Source: Tanypteryx hageni
Taxonomy: Eukaryota; Arthropoda; Insecta; Odonata; Petaluridae
Length of the DNA stretch: 64,000 bases
Direction: 5' to 3'
NCBI GenBank assembly: GCA_028673005.1
Contig: CM054116.1
Location: 149,107,173-149,171,172, forward strand
This document shows, piece by piece, positions 1-10,399 of this stretch. The position numbers and the translations under genes were made by a program. Under the pieces are notes generated by a model that saw nothing but the letters and a program-made list of their open reading frames with translations, did not search any database and had not been told where the DNA came from. Within the stretch, counting starts at the first letter, position 1, and every line of letters starts with the position of its first letter.

Positions 1-1482
1 AGTACATGTTCTGAATAGTGCTGTTTCAGTTATGCTCGATTTTCCTGGCATCAGTTAAGAGCATTAATCGGGGAGTGGGTGTATATTGCTTGGATCCTGT
101 TTTATCTTAGATTTCTATATCTTTCTTGTAAGTTTTTCAGTAAACAAATTTCACTGGTGAGAGAGGGAGAAGAAACAAAAAATACCAAAAAATAATGGCT
201 TACCTTAATATTTCTGCTTGGTGTGGTAGTCCTCAAAGCAATCAAAGCGGAGACCAAACCGAATAAGAACGATATGTGGACTTCTGAATAATTCCCATCA
301 GCATAAACAATCCCATAACAGTTTAAATTTCTTCCAATGTCACTTTTTTCCATTATGCAATTCTTAATTGTCTTGAAAATATCCCTACTTGATGTTATAT
401 ATGTTGCTCTGCGTAGGAATTTGTTTCTTTCACAATAGTCATAATAAATTCCACATCAAAAAACAATTCAAAAATACAATATCAGTCATATTCCTAGCAA
501 TCTTTTGAGGTCCACAGCCACCAATAGAATCTTCTCTTCGTCCCACATAATTCACCATGTCCTCCCACACAAACTCTTCTCCACTGTCCTCCTCTGGCTC
601 ATTGACAATGTGCATCAATGTGTCAATTTCTGAACGATCTTCAATACAATTCTCACTATCACTTTCTGAACTCACACTTTCTTCCAAATCACTTACTCCC
701 AAGATTTCCTTCTCAATTTCATCATCCGCTACTACTTACCTTTTTCTACTTGTAGAAGCCATAATAAATAACGATATTGTAGAAAATTTTAATTAATCTA
801 TGAAGACATAATTTCTAGGAAAAAGAACAAAACTCACAACCACACATGTTAAGTTTTCCTTCAGACTAAATCCTATAAAATAGAGCGATGGGAGTGGAGG
901 CAAGAATATTTCCCATGCGGCTCCAAGAGACTTGTTTATGAAGGGACAATATATCCTTTCTTCTCTCACATATTGCTTTTAAGATATGCTAAAGCAAACG
1001 AAATGATAATCTTGGTGTAGATGGCTGGAGATCCTTTTACCTCACTAAGCATTCTCCTTCCAGAACTGTTGACAGATGAGAAAAACACATTGGTCCAAGA
1101 TGAAAGCCTTCTACAGGCATAAGAACATAGCCTATATCTTGCAGAAGCCTTCGTGCTGAGAAATGGTTCTTCTCAGCATTATATAAGGGTATTTTGAAAT
1201 TCAAAATTCCCTGTCTGTGGGTACCTACATAATCATTAATAACAACATTTAAAGTATATTATATATGTTAATGTAAATAAAAATTGCAGAATGAAGCATA
1301 AAAAAGAAGGCCAAAGGTTACTCTTTTGAAATTCATCAAGAAAAATCAGATTTAGGAAAACTCATTTGGCCAAAAAAATTAAAAACATTAGCAATCTCCG
1401 TGATGTAGTGACTACGTCGGTTGGCGGCATATGAAGAATTCATTTGACATAGTGGCTACGTCAGTTGGCATTGAGGGGTTAA
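1..1482 (-). mobile_element. piggyBac-like element, 5' end and N-terminal coding part (runs off the window)
   Basis: The terminus lies at the TTAA at 1479-1482. Read on the minus strand it starts TTAACCCCTCAATGCC, followed by two related subterminal motifs built on GACGTAG..CACTA (about 1400-1422 and 1445-1468). The transposase N-terminus starts at 764 on the same strand and reads leftwards, so the other end should lie left of base 1. The TTAA target, the CCCT-type tip and the acidic piggyBac N-terminus support the call. The region 765-1400 is the 5' non-coding part of the element and shows no other gene. Confidence 0.65.
102..764 (-). pseudogene. piggyBac transposase, N-terminal fragment
   Basis: The minus-strand reading starts with an ATG at 764. 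It opens with a short basic stretch (MASTSRKR) that meets a stop, or a possible splice donor (AGGTAAGT), and then an acidic Glu/Ser/Asp-rich region. Next come FVWEDMVNYVGRRE and a GGCGPQ motif, the typical lead-in to the N-terminal alpha-helical domain of PGBD-like transposases. The fold then decays: the expected aromatic helix is only partly legible near 440-480, and 102-440 carries several stops. The catalytic aspartate domain is not in the window. Piggybac transposases cut and paste DNA at TTAA. This copy cannot make one. The family call is fairly sure; the exact exon limits are not. Confidence 0.6.
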
Positions 1483-2090
1483 TGCCCTGGGGTTCTCTGT
1501 GCCAATTTTTCCTGTTTACTGATGTGGGTTTTCATTGGTATCCTTTTTGAAAATAAACCTGTCTCATCAGCATTGAATACTTGGCGGGGGTGGTAATCGT
1601 TCTCTTCAATTATCCTTAAAAATTCTTCCTGGTACTGCTCTGCTGCTTGGTGGTCAGCAGTTGTACTCTCATCTGACGTTGTGCAGATTGGAATGCTTTC
1701 TAAACTTGTCAAACCAACCAGCACTAAATTTACAGTCATTCGAAGGTTTTCCTTTCTTCTCACGAGCTGTTTCATGGCTTTGCTGCACCTTCTTTCAGAT
1801 CACAGTGCCAATGAGTGCTGCTCGCTTGTGTGTCTGCTCATCAGTCCAGGTGTTCAATAAACTCTTGTCTTATTCTGCTGCATGGACCTCTTACTCATGC
1901 TCCTAATGGAATCACTAGTAGTAGCAGCAGCTGTAAGACTCACTTCATTGGATTCCTTGTTCTTTGAATGGTGTGAATAGCCGATTCATTCACTCCATAA
2001 TCGCGTGGCAAGTCCATTACTCGCTGACCTGCTCTAAGTTTATCCAAACTGATTGTGGCGGGACATCAAGTATGTTGCTGCTATGTTTCA
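1483..2090 (-). pseudogene. Tigger/pogo-type transposase fragment (TIGD1-like)
   Basis: Minus-strand translation over several frames gives a CENP-B/Psq-type helix-turn-helix (DLPRDYGVNESAIHTI, about 1945-2000). A linker with GWFDKFRKHSNLHNVR follows (about 1695-1750, a different frame). The frame at 1479-1775 then holds the first catalytic Asp in VFNADETGLFSKR. It stops after QRTPGH exactly at the TTAA where the piggyBac end begins, so the missing catalytic core was separated by that insertion. The in-frame stops and frameshifts at 1776-1930 show an old copy. These proteins are DDE transposases of TA-targeting elements. The family is recognised with good confidence. Confidence 0.65.
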
Positions 2091-3560
2091 AATTATAAGC
2101 ACCCGAATTTTGCACCGATGCATTTCAAAGAAATTCTTTCCTTGTGATGGCTGCCTTCGGGATGAAAAGATAAACTAAGTGAATATTTGAGACACCAGAG
2201 ACTGCACTCTAAATTAAAATATTGCAATTTTTTTATTTTTATCTCGGACCCCTCTGTTGCCTGAAAATGGACCATATTGCAAGAAAATTGGTGGTGTAAA
2301 AATGACATCTGCGCAATACTGAAAACGCTGGGTGAATCCTCGTTGTGTAAGGGTTTAGTGTACTTTTTTTGTAGCCATGCGATTGATTCCTTGCGAATAC
2401 ACATACAACGTCATATTTTGGCTTCTATTGAATAAAAAGGGACAATTTTTTATGTGACTTCTGGAATTATTCCAAATAATGACAAAGTGACTCAAGAATG
2501 CTTAAAAAATTTTAACTGCCTTTTAAAAAAATAATAATCGTAACATTTATCTAAAATTTTCAGTCGCAACATGAAACAGTTGTACTGCAGGAAACTTTTT
2601 CCCTAACTGGTTTAGAGAGATACAAGCAGTGAATGAAATATTTAGATTAGTTTAAGTTTATCTTTGAAGAAGTTTACATGCCAATAGCTTGTATAGTTTT
2701 TACAATATTGATTCCTATATGAAAGCACGGGCACATGCTGGATAGGTAACAGATCAGTGTGCAAAGCATTCTCTCCAGCAAAGAGTCTACTTATTTCCAG
2801 CTAGCATAGAAGTTATAGTTTAAAAATATAACGTTTTGCATAAATCTTGAAAAATTTCATAAAATCCAATAAAAAGGTGAAATGTTTTGCATTTTTATAT
2901 TTTTTGCAATTTTAGCATCTGCATCGCCAAAACCATCTGCTTTGGCATCTGAGGTGTGATTAAATAAACGCCTTCTGGGCTTAAGGGGTTAAACACATAT
3001 GGAATCTTAGATTTTTTCACATGGCATTAAATTTCTAAATATGTATGCAAGTTTAAAATGCTCCTATCTTCTATCATTTAAATTATCAGTTTAAACAAGT
3101 TAATTCCTTTCCCCTTTTTTCTAAACACACAATAAAATATAAAATTTTACTGATTTGATAAATTAGAGTTTAAATTTTTTACATTTGTCTTAAAAACTTA
3201 CGGAATCACATACGTGCAATACCTAATTACATTTGAACCAATTAAAAATCTCCATTTAATTATTGTCTACTTTATGGCCAGTAAAATATTTAAGGTTATT
3301 TAGATAAAAGTTAGACTACACAAGTTGAATTATATTTTTTAACAAAAAGGTATCAACTTGTCTTGCCAATTTTGGGGAGTCACTGAAATTCTTTACAGTT
3401 GATTCACTTATTATACTATGTAGTGAACTAATATGCAGTCATACTGTACATAACTGCATAATATTCAGTTATTGTGGAAGTGTGCTGTCATTTTGTACCT
3501 GAAAAAGTGTTTTTATTGCTATATGTGAATCACTGATTTTTAGGCTCATTTTGTCTGCTG
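2091..3560. other. AT-rich stretch without a recognisable gene
   Basis: No coding similarity was recognised on either strand. One notable site is a GGGGTTAA end (TTAA at 2989-2992), preceded by two CATCTG-containing repeats at about 2928-2955. It looks like a right end of another TTAA-targeting element, but no partner left end was found. Confidence 0.4.
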
Positions 3561-3569
3561 CCTTATGAG

Positions 3570-3700
3570 TGGGTATTAGCTTCGGTCTGTCCGTCCGTCC
3601 ACATATTCATTCTCAGCTTCTACCAAATGGATTTTCATGAAATTTGATATATTAAGGACTTATAGTCAAAGAAAATAAGAAAACCACAAATGAATCACGT
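3570..3700. repeat. Dispersed repeat with CTGTCCGTCCGTCC motif
   Basis: The segment contains CTGTCCGTCCGTCCACAT followed by CAAATGGATTTTCATGAAAT. The reverse complement of the second motif recurs near 34362-34378, so this is a dispersed repeat and not unique sequence. No ORF is associated. Confidence 0.4.
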
Positions 3701-3959
3701 AAACCTATCCACTATCCACTATCCACTTTACTGGAGACAAAAAATGAACTTTCCATCATATCTTGTAGTGTTGGTCATATCAAAATGGTTTTCAAATAAA
3801 ACTTTTAGAACTAGTAGAGTATTTCTTTTCCTATACATTTTTATCATAGCTGTTATCAAGAAAATCAAACAAGAAAGTCTTAATTCAAGTTGAACTTCTT
3901 TCTTGCATGGTTACTTCGTCATTGTTACTAACATAAATAAAAAAATCTCAAGTTCAAAA

Positions 3960-4090
3960 ACATTTATATAATGAGAAGTCCAAACCAGGACTAATGCAGA
4001 CTGGTCCTGGTTTGACCGGGATTGTCCCGGTTTTTAGGTCATGTCCTGGTGTCCCAGCCAGTTCTATTTTCTTCCTCAGGCTGGTTTAAA
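3960..4090. repeat. Dispersed hAT-end-like repeat
   Basis: The stretch AGAAGTCCAAACCAGGACTA recurs with changes at about 11112-11150. It is followed here by a TTGTCCCGGTTTTTAGG block similar to the hAT terminal sequence near 9360-9400. It is therefore probably a detached end of a hAT-type element. Confidence 0.45.
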
Positions 4091-4253
4091 GGTAAAAGTG
4101 CTTGACTATAGTGGAGTCCTTAGAGAAACATCGGAAATATAGATTGATTACCTTGTGTCTTCAATAAAAAAACATCTTTTGAATAAAATTTTAGGTTTTT
4201 GTGGTGATAACTGCAACACGAATTTCGGAGGTGTAAAAAGAAATGGTGAAAAC

Positions 4254-4440
4254 AATGTACAGTAAAACCCCGTATTTATGTTATCAGAATGTACGTTTTC
4301 CCGCTATTTACAACATTTTATATAGGTCCCATCAACTTTCCTATGATTCCAATGTAAGTAAAACCCTGTATTTACGTTATTTTATTTTAAGTTTTCCTGC
4401 TATTTGCATCATTTTACGTTAGAATTTCCAATTTTTTAAA
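4254..4440 (+). repeat. Tandem duplication of about 95 bp
   Basis: Two adjacent copies begin GTAAAACCCCGTATTTATG and GTAAAACCCTGTATTTACG. Each continues with a TTTTCC[CT]GCTATTTRCA block. The unit looks like the terminal part of a pogo-type element, but no inverted partner was found. Confidence 0.5.
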
Positions 4441-4611
4441 AACAATTTTGTATGTGATTCCCGATAGTTTTGAATGTTGTTCGACTTAGCTTTACAAAAA
4501 TATCCGAACTTTTTTGGGCGAAGATTTTGAAAATGGCAGCAGAGTAGAAACAGCACCCCAAAGGCGTAAATATGAACTCTTTCTTTTCAAAGCAGCACTC
4601 ACGGCACTAGT

Positions 4612-6998
4612 TTAACCCCTCCCGCATGTGCGACGCAGCGTTTGTGTCCGCTCTTTCCCATGCCTCAAGTGTGTGCGACACACTGTCTGCGTCCGAAATT
4701 TTCATTAAGGTTTCTTATTGCTACGGCTCTGATTTATGTGCTTCCAGAGAGTAAGTATGTAAGCCAATGCGGTCTGCTTTCGTTCTATGGTTCCTTGTTG
4801 TCTGTGTTTACGTGTTAGTATTTTAAAAATTTTTTTTTCTATCTCGGACCGGGCCATAGCAGTGCTTACTCAGGCCTCTATCTTTCATGTGTTGCATCTC
4901 AGACTTTCATAATAGTTCTCAACTTCCTGGCTCTTATTTACGATGCTTCAAACTGATGATCGAGGTTTCTTAGCACCTGTGTTTGCATCAGGGGCTTTTT
5001 TAATTTTTTTTCATCTTGGGTCTGTCCTTTAGCCGACCCCCTATTTAGTTCACTATGGCTTGTAGCTCTTGTGAGTTGGCGGATTGGGAAGTGCTTGATG
5101 TTTTGGAGGAAAAGAGTGAAAGTAGTGTAGATATATTCTGAAGATTCGAATGGATACTCGATTGATTCCAGTACCGAAGAGGAATTGGAAGAAATAACTC
5201 ACTCCACTGTGAATATTCAAGAGAATATTTGGGGAGATGTCGACAGTGCTAACCCTCCTCGGCCTTTTGCGTGTGATTTAGTTGGAAAACAAATAGTGCA
5301 GGTTTTATCAACAGATGATCCCTTACGATATTTTGAGTTATTTTTTGATGAGGATCTAATTGCCCTCATAGTGTTTGAAACTAATCATTACGCGGAACAA
5401 TTCCTTGCCCATGAGAAAAATAAGATCACGGCTTTAAAAAAATCATGCTATCAAAAGTGGTTTCCAACTACTCCGAATGAAATTAGAGTATTCCTAGCTT
5501 TGCTAATGTTGATGGGAATCATTCAAAAACCAACTATCAGAATGTATTTTAGTAGAAAATATATATTAGAAACGCCATTTATTCCAAATGTAATGAGTGA
5601 AGAAAGATTTTCCTTGTTGAGCAAATTTTTGCATTTTGTAGATAATACTGATAAAGACATTGTAAATAGTGATCCTAAATTGTATAAAATTCTACCTATC
5701 AGTGATTATTTGAAAAATAAATTCCAGAAAATTTATATACCGGGTAAAGAAGTAAGTGTTGATGAGTCTTTACTGCTGTGGAAAGGTAGGCTTTCATGGA
5801 AACAGTATATTCCAATGAAAGCTTCGCGGTTTGGTATAAAACTCTTTGAATTATGCGATTCCTCAGGATATTTGTGGGATTTTATAATTTATAGTGGTTC
5901 GGGGACAAAAGTAGGTTGTGAAATAACTAAGGAAACAGGTCTTTTATCAACTAAAGTTGTTATGAGTTTGAGTGAGAAACTATTGGACTCGGGTAGATGT
6001 GTTTATATGGATAATTTTTACAGTAGTCCCGATCTTTTTCGAAGATTGGTTCAGAGAACAACAGATGCTGTTGGAACTGTAAAAATCAATCGCAAAGGTA
6101 TGCCTAAAAATCTAAATAAGAAATTGAAGAAAGGGGAAGTAGTTAGTGCACAGTGTGGGAAATTAGTGGCGTTGAAGTGGAAGGATAAGCGCAATGTGTC
6201 AATGCTGACTACTAAGCATTCAGATATAATGCATACTGTAAGCCGAAAGGGTGTGACAGAAGTTGTAAATAAACCAACCTGTATTTTAGACTATAATAAA
6301 TATATGGGAGGTGTAGATTTAAAAGATCAGCTTTTAATGACATGCTTACTGGAAAGAAAAAGAGCAAAAGTGTGGTACAAAAAGCTTTTCAACCATTTTG
6401 TAAATATGGCTGTTTTGAATGCCTATATTTTGTATTGTAAGGCTGGTAACAAAAAAGACCACGTATCTTTTAGAATAAACCTTGTTGATAGGATTATAGC
6501 TAGTTACCATGGGCAAAATATAGAGAAGCGTAAAGGACGACCCTCAGATACCGACACTAAATGTACGCAGCTGGTAGGAAAGCATTATATTCAAGGAAAC
6601 CCTAAAATGGAGACTTTTAAGAATGGAAGAAGAAAGTGTGTGGTGTGCACAAAAAATGGAAGGAGAAAGGAAACAAGATACAGGTGTAAAAACTGCCCAG
6701 GGACACCGTCTCTCTGTTTAAACCCCTGTTTTGAGCAATACCACATGCAGCTGAACTACTAAACGTCGGAGGAGCAGCACATAAAAGAAATTGGATTGAA
6801 ATAAATGTATGTATTTATTTTTTAAATATAAAATGAACAATTTTAAATAAGACATAATTTTTGGAAATTTTTGAAATGATAATTCAAGTACAAAAAATAT
6901 TAAAGTGAATGCATGCATGAAGTATTTTGCGCTTGCGAAAAAAAGTCACGCTGAGTGATTTAAATGCCGTAGATTAAAGTTGAGGGGTTGAGGGTTAA
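4612..6998 (+). mobile_element. piggyBac-like transposon with TTAA ends, nearly complete
   Basis: TTAA at 4612-4615 and 6995-6998 bounds a 2.39-kb unit. The left tip reads TTAACCCCTCCCGCATG. The right tip, reverse-complemented, reads TTAACCCTCAACCCC. Two left subterminal repeats of the form GTGCGACGCAGCG..GTCCG lie at about 4626-4650 and 4670-4695. It holds one transposase gene on the plus strand. It is the least decayed piggyBac copy in the window. Confidence 0.8.
5055..6762 (+). CDS. piggyBac-type transposase (DDE_Tnp_1_7), one N-terminal frameshift
   Basis: This enzyme would excise and insert its element at TTAA. The open frame runs 5131-6762 (stop at the end) but has no ATG before the core. 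The natural start is probably the ATG at 5055, whose frame (MACSSCELADWEVLDVLEE) hits a stop at 5139, so a single indel near 5130 seems to separate it from the acidic continuation. Numbering from codon 5185, the catalytic aspartates are D193 (SVDES), D276 (YMDNFYSS) and D378 (GGVDLKDQ). The C-terminus is a cysteine-rich zinc domain (CVVC..CKNC..C..CF..YH) as in the family. Its length of about 560 residues is normal. The core domain is otherwise unbroken, so the copy is young. Whether it makes protein depends on the N-terminal indel. Confidence 0.85.
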
Positions 6999-7391
6999 CA
7001 GACGTTACTCGCAGCTACTCAGGAACATAGAGACAGAAATACATATGAACTCTTTTGGGTGAAAACCTTGACTTAAGTAAACCCGCACTTATGTAAGTAG
7101 CCCCATAAATTATGTATGAAATAAAATTTGTTATTTCTACTTGAGCGGTTCTCGTAAGCGAGCTTGAACTAGCAACTGGCTACAATTTCGGCATATATCT
7201 GCACTCATACAAATACAATGATAGATTACATTGTTGTTACATGTCTGTGTGGTAGTGTGGTTTCTCTCCCAATCCCTTCAGTCTTTTTCTGATCGTTGAC
7301 GTGGGTGTTTGATCTCTTAACGTGTGTGTTCGCTTTTGCACAAATTAATGGAAGTGTGACCCTTGTAATCATGGCTGATAAGCATTTAGTG

Positions 7392-7999
7392 CCGTATTAG
7401 TCTGAATATAGTCCACCCCTTTTTGGCCAAAATATTAGTAAGAAAAGTAGGAGGGGGGAACTATATTCGCGCCCAAAAAATTAGCAAATGAAAATATTAC
7501 TTCCGGCAGTAAGTACAGGTAACAATTAATGCCCTCAGCTGATTTGATTGTTATACAGAGAATTTTTTATACATAATACCTCAATAACTGGATTCTTTTT
7601 GTTCACTATGGAATGCTTGCCTTAAATGTTCGTATTTTCATAATGGCGGGCATCGCAGAAGTTTTCGCTTTGGAAGCGTTGATTGGCTAACTTCATCCCT
7701 TCCTAAAAGTATATCCCAAATATTGATTTGTAGTGGTGCCACCTATCGTTATTTTAGAGATAATGTCACTACGACAAAAGAAATTATCTTCGTTACCTGT
7801 CAGTCCATAGGCAACTATAACACGCAGAACTTGATGTCACTTTTCATTGTAAATTGATAGCTGTAACTAGATTGCTCATACATATTAAAACTCATTCTTT
7901 CGAATATTAAAAGTGAGGTCTGTAATTAGGTTCAAAATGTTTTCCAGAAATTGGGGGTAGGACTATATTCAGTGAGGGACTATATTCGGACTAATATGG
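7392..7999. mobile_element. MITE with CCGTATTAGTCTGAATATAG termini (pogo-type)
   Basis: The left end CCGTATTAGTCTGAATATAG and the reverse complement of the right end, CCATATTAGTCCGAATATAG, match over 18 of 20 bases. The flanking dinucleotides are TG (left) and TA (right), consistent with a decayed TA duplication; ATTTAGT also occurs beside both ends. No transposase is encoded. The tip is related to those of the elements at 35295 and 49359. Confidence 0.7.
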
Positions 8000-8194
8000 T
8001 ATTTAGTATTTTAGTGAACAACTCTTTCAGGAATTCTCCTTGAACAATTAAAGTGACTTTCCCATAACTGCATAATACATAAATTGCTTGAATTGCCTTT
8101 GTTTTATCACAGAAATTAACACCTTTACAAAATTGACATTCTACATTTTGTTTACCAAGAAAATGTTACAAAAAACTCTTAAAACATGGCAACA

Positions 8195-9410
8195 CGAGAT
8201 TTCTTTCCCTTTTACCAGCTTTAGAAAAGCTTCTTGATATGTTTGAAGGTCTAAAAAACTACGTCGATTCACAAGACCAGTGCCCGCTAATAATAAAAAA
8301 ATTTTTGAAGACCCATGTGGAGAAGTGTATTTGCAATTTGTTCCTGGTACACTTAGTTTATTTAATAAAACAATAGTGAATAGAAAAAGGTAACACTAGT
8401 GCCACAAATGTAGTCTGTGAACTATGAAATTTAAAAATTTATTTGCAAGAACGCAAGGATAAGCGTTTCATCTCATAGGGGGCTAAAATTTTACCAAGGA
8501 AATTCGACTAATCTGGGAATGCGATTTATAAAACATTAATCAAAGAATTTGATGCTTTTTATGTTAGATGCTCATCATACATATCATTGTGGGAAAATAA
8601 TTTCGAAGAAGCTGAATCATTTAATTGTAAATTTAATAATAATAATAGTAAATTTAATTGGCACGAGGTTGAAAAAAAACAGCACAAAATATGAATCAAA
8701 GAAATGGGAAGCTTTTAATTGATATCAACAACCTTTTCGATGAAGTAAGTTTAGCAAAGCAATTTGTTTCATTATGACAGAAAGAGAAGTTGGGATAAGA
8801 AAGGGACGAAATTTGAAGATGGATGGATTGTACTTTTGTGATATTTTCTTGAACAGAATATTTCAATTGTCAATCTAACAAAAGTTATTGAATACATATT
8901 CTGTTTACCCAGAATATCAGCTCCAGTAGTGACTGTTTTTGATTATGAATAACGTGTGGTCCCTAGATTAAAGTTGCATGGATGAAAGTATAATACGAGC
9001 GATATTGCTCTGTAAAATCAATATTGATTTGACTTGTGAAGAATTTTATGCTAAAATCAAAAATGGTATAATGTTTTTGGATAAAGTTATGTCTAATGAC
9101 AAATATAACTGGTTTAATAAACACTAAGGTTTTTGTGTAGTGTATTGTGGTATTGTAATGATATATTTAATATTGAAATATTTTGTGTTTTGTATTTTTT
9201 GACAACCCTCTCCCTGTCTCCTCATCCCCATAATATTCTTTTTTGGTTGTTTAAAAATGTATAAAATGGAAAAGAATAGAAATAATGTATATTTAAACAT
9301 TAAAAGACTAGCTACCCCAGATTTTGTCTTGGTCATGTTAGATTGTCCCAGTTTCTCATCTTCAGAAATTGTTTTGTCCCGGTTTTGATCCTTGAGCATA
9401 TGATAACCCT
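8195..9410 (+). pseudogene. hAT transposase remnant with 3' terminal sequence
   Basis: Plus-strand frames starting near 8216 read FEGLKNYVDSQDQCPLIIKKF, then after a +1 shift EVYLQFVPGTLSLFNKT. Later pieces are FDAFYVRCSSYISLWE (about 8550-8600) and the dimerisation part ISIVNLTKVIEYIFCLP..SAPV (about 8860-8930). The end is FDLTCEEFYAKIKNGIMF up to the stop at 9126. The order and motifs are those of the C-terminal half of a hAT transposase. More than five frame breaks make it a pseudogene. The sequence at 9355-9410 (TTGTCCCGGTTTTGATCC, then CATATGATAACCCT) fits the terminal repeat of such elements. The N-terminal BED/zinc-finger part and the left end were not found. Confidence 0.6.
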
Positions 9411-9547
9411 AATTATCTTATAAATATTTTCGAGTATATGTGTGTATGTTCTTGATACGTTTTTACACCGTTGAAGCTATCGAAATCAAAAGTTTTATGG
9501 GTCATCCTCTGGACCAAAGGAAGAACTTGGTCTAAGTTTGCAGGCCG

Positions 9548-9610
9548 TGGGATCTCTTATACGCCATGGGGTCTCTTATACCCCAAGGGGTCTCTTATGC
9601 CCCATGGGGT
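9548..9610 (+). repeat. Minisatellite, three copies of a 19-bp unit
   Basis: The unit GGGTCTCTTATACCCCATG is repeated about three times with small changes (ATACGCC, ATACCCC, ATGCCCC). No gene is associated with it. Confidence 0.75.
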
Positions 9611-9719
9611 GAACAAAATCCTTTCCATAAGAATGCATGGGAAGTGGTATGGAGAAACTCCATGCAGCTCTTCTCTGATGTGGATATAAATATACCTAAA
9701 TATTAACTTACAATCATGG

Positions 9720-10368
9720 AAAATGGCTTATTTTATGCACGAAAGACTGAATATTTTAATTCTGTTCATGTTTTGTTGTATTACATGCTAAATCGCTCGA
9801 AATGTTTAAGTGCAAAATTTATTGGTTTAGATGACCATTTTTCCAGATGGCAACAACAACAACAACACACCTTGACGCTTTCCCTTGCGGGGTAAGCCAT
9901 GCCATATGTCTGCCAATTACCAACCCATCACCACATGCTTCCTCCACACACTTCTATCCTTGCACACTTCTTTTGCTTCACTTACACTCATACACTGAGT
10001 CACATTTCCTTTTATTCCTCATACTTTTCACGTCCCTGTTTCTCAGAGTCTCACTAACCACATCCAACCAAGTTTTGCGCGGTCTGCCTCTCCCTCTCTC
10101 GCCATTCACTCTTCCTTCATATATTTGTTTGGTGATTCTATTCTCCTCCATTCTTTCTACATGCCCGAACCATCTCAGCAGACCTCTCTCATACAGAACA
10201 ACGATTTTGCCGTCTTGTGTCCACATACCTTTAGGGCCTGCCACCACCTTTACTTCACTTAAAATATGTTTCCTCGTTGAAGTTAGGGACTCGTTGACTA
10301 GGAACTTGGACCCTTTTAGAAGTCTTTTGCTTCTCCACACCTTATCTCTATCCTGGTAAGATATAAAT
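9720..10368 (-). mobile_element. Composite LINE insertion: RTE-type 3' end fused to an ORF1-like segment
   Basis: Minus-strand coding at 9978-10379 is open for 133 codons. The first part (VWRSKRLLKGSKFLVNESLT..HILSEVKVV) resembles the C-terminus of a LINE ORF1-type protein. It joins in frame at about 10200 to YERGLLRWFGHVERMEE and GRGRPRKTWLDVV, the C-terminal tail of the RTE-like family also present at 59583-60698. The RTE part ends at 9851 in a (GTT)n-type tail. The direct repeat CTTACAATCATGG lies at 9707-9719 and 10369-10381, beyond the RTE tail, and suggests one insertion that includes extra 3' sequence. The ORF1 assignment is inference. Confidence 0.55.
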
Positions 10369-10399
10369 CTTACAATCATGGCCCTAAGGTATGGACTTG

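Noticed and set aside
5185..5190. Start of the first piggyBac transposase at 5185
   Set aside because: The codon is TTG. The frame is open from 5131, and a natural ATG lies at 5055 in another frame.
9847..10359. 170-codon plus-strand ORF, and the similar ones at 59406-60302
   Set aside because: They are antisense shadows of the RTE-like coding sequence on the minus strand.
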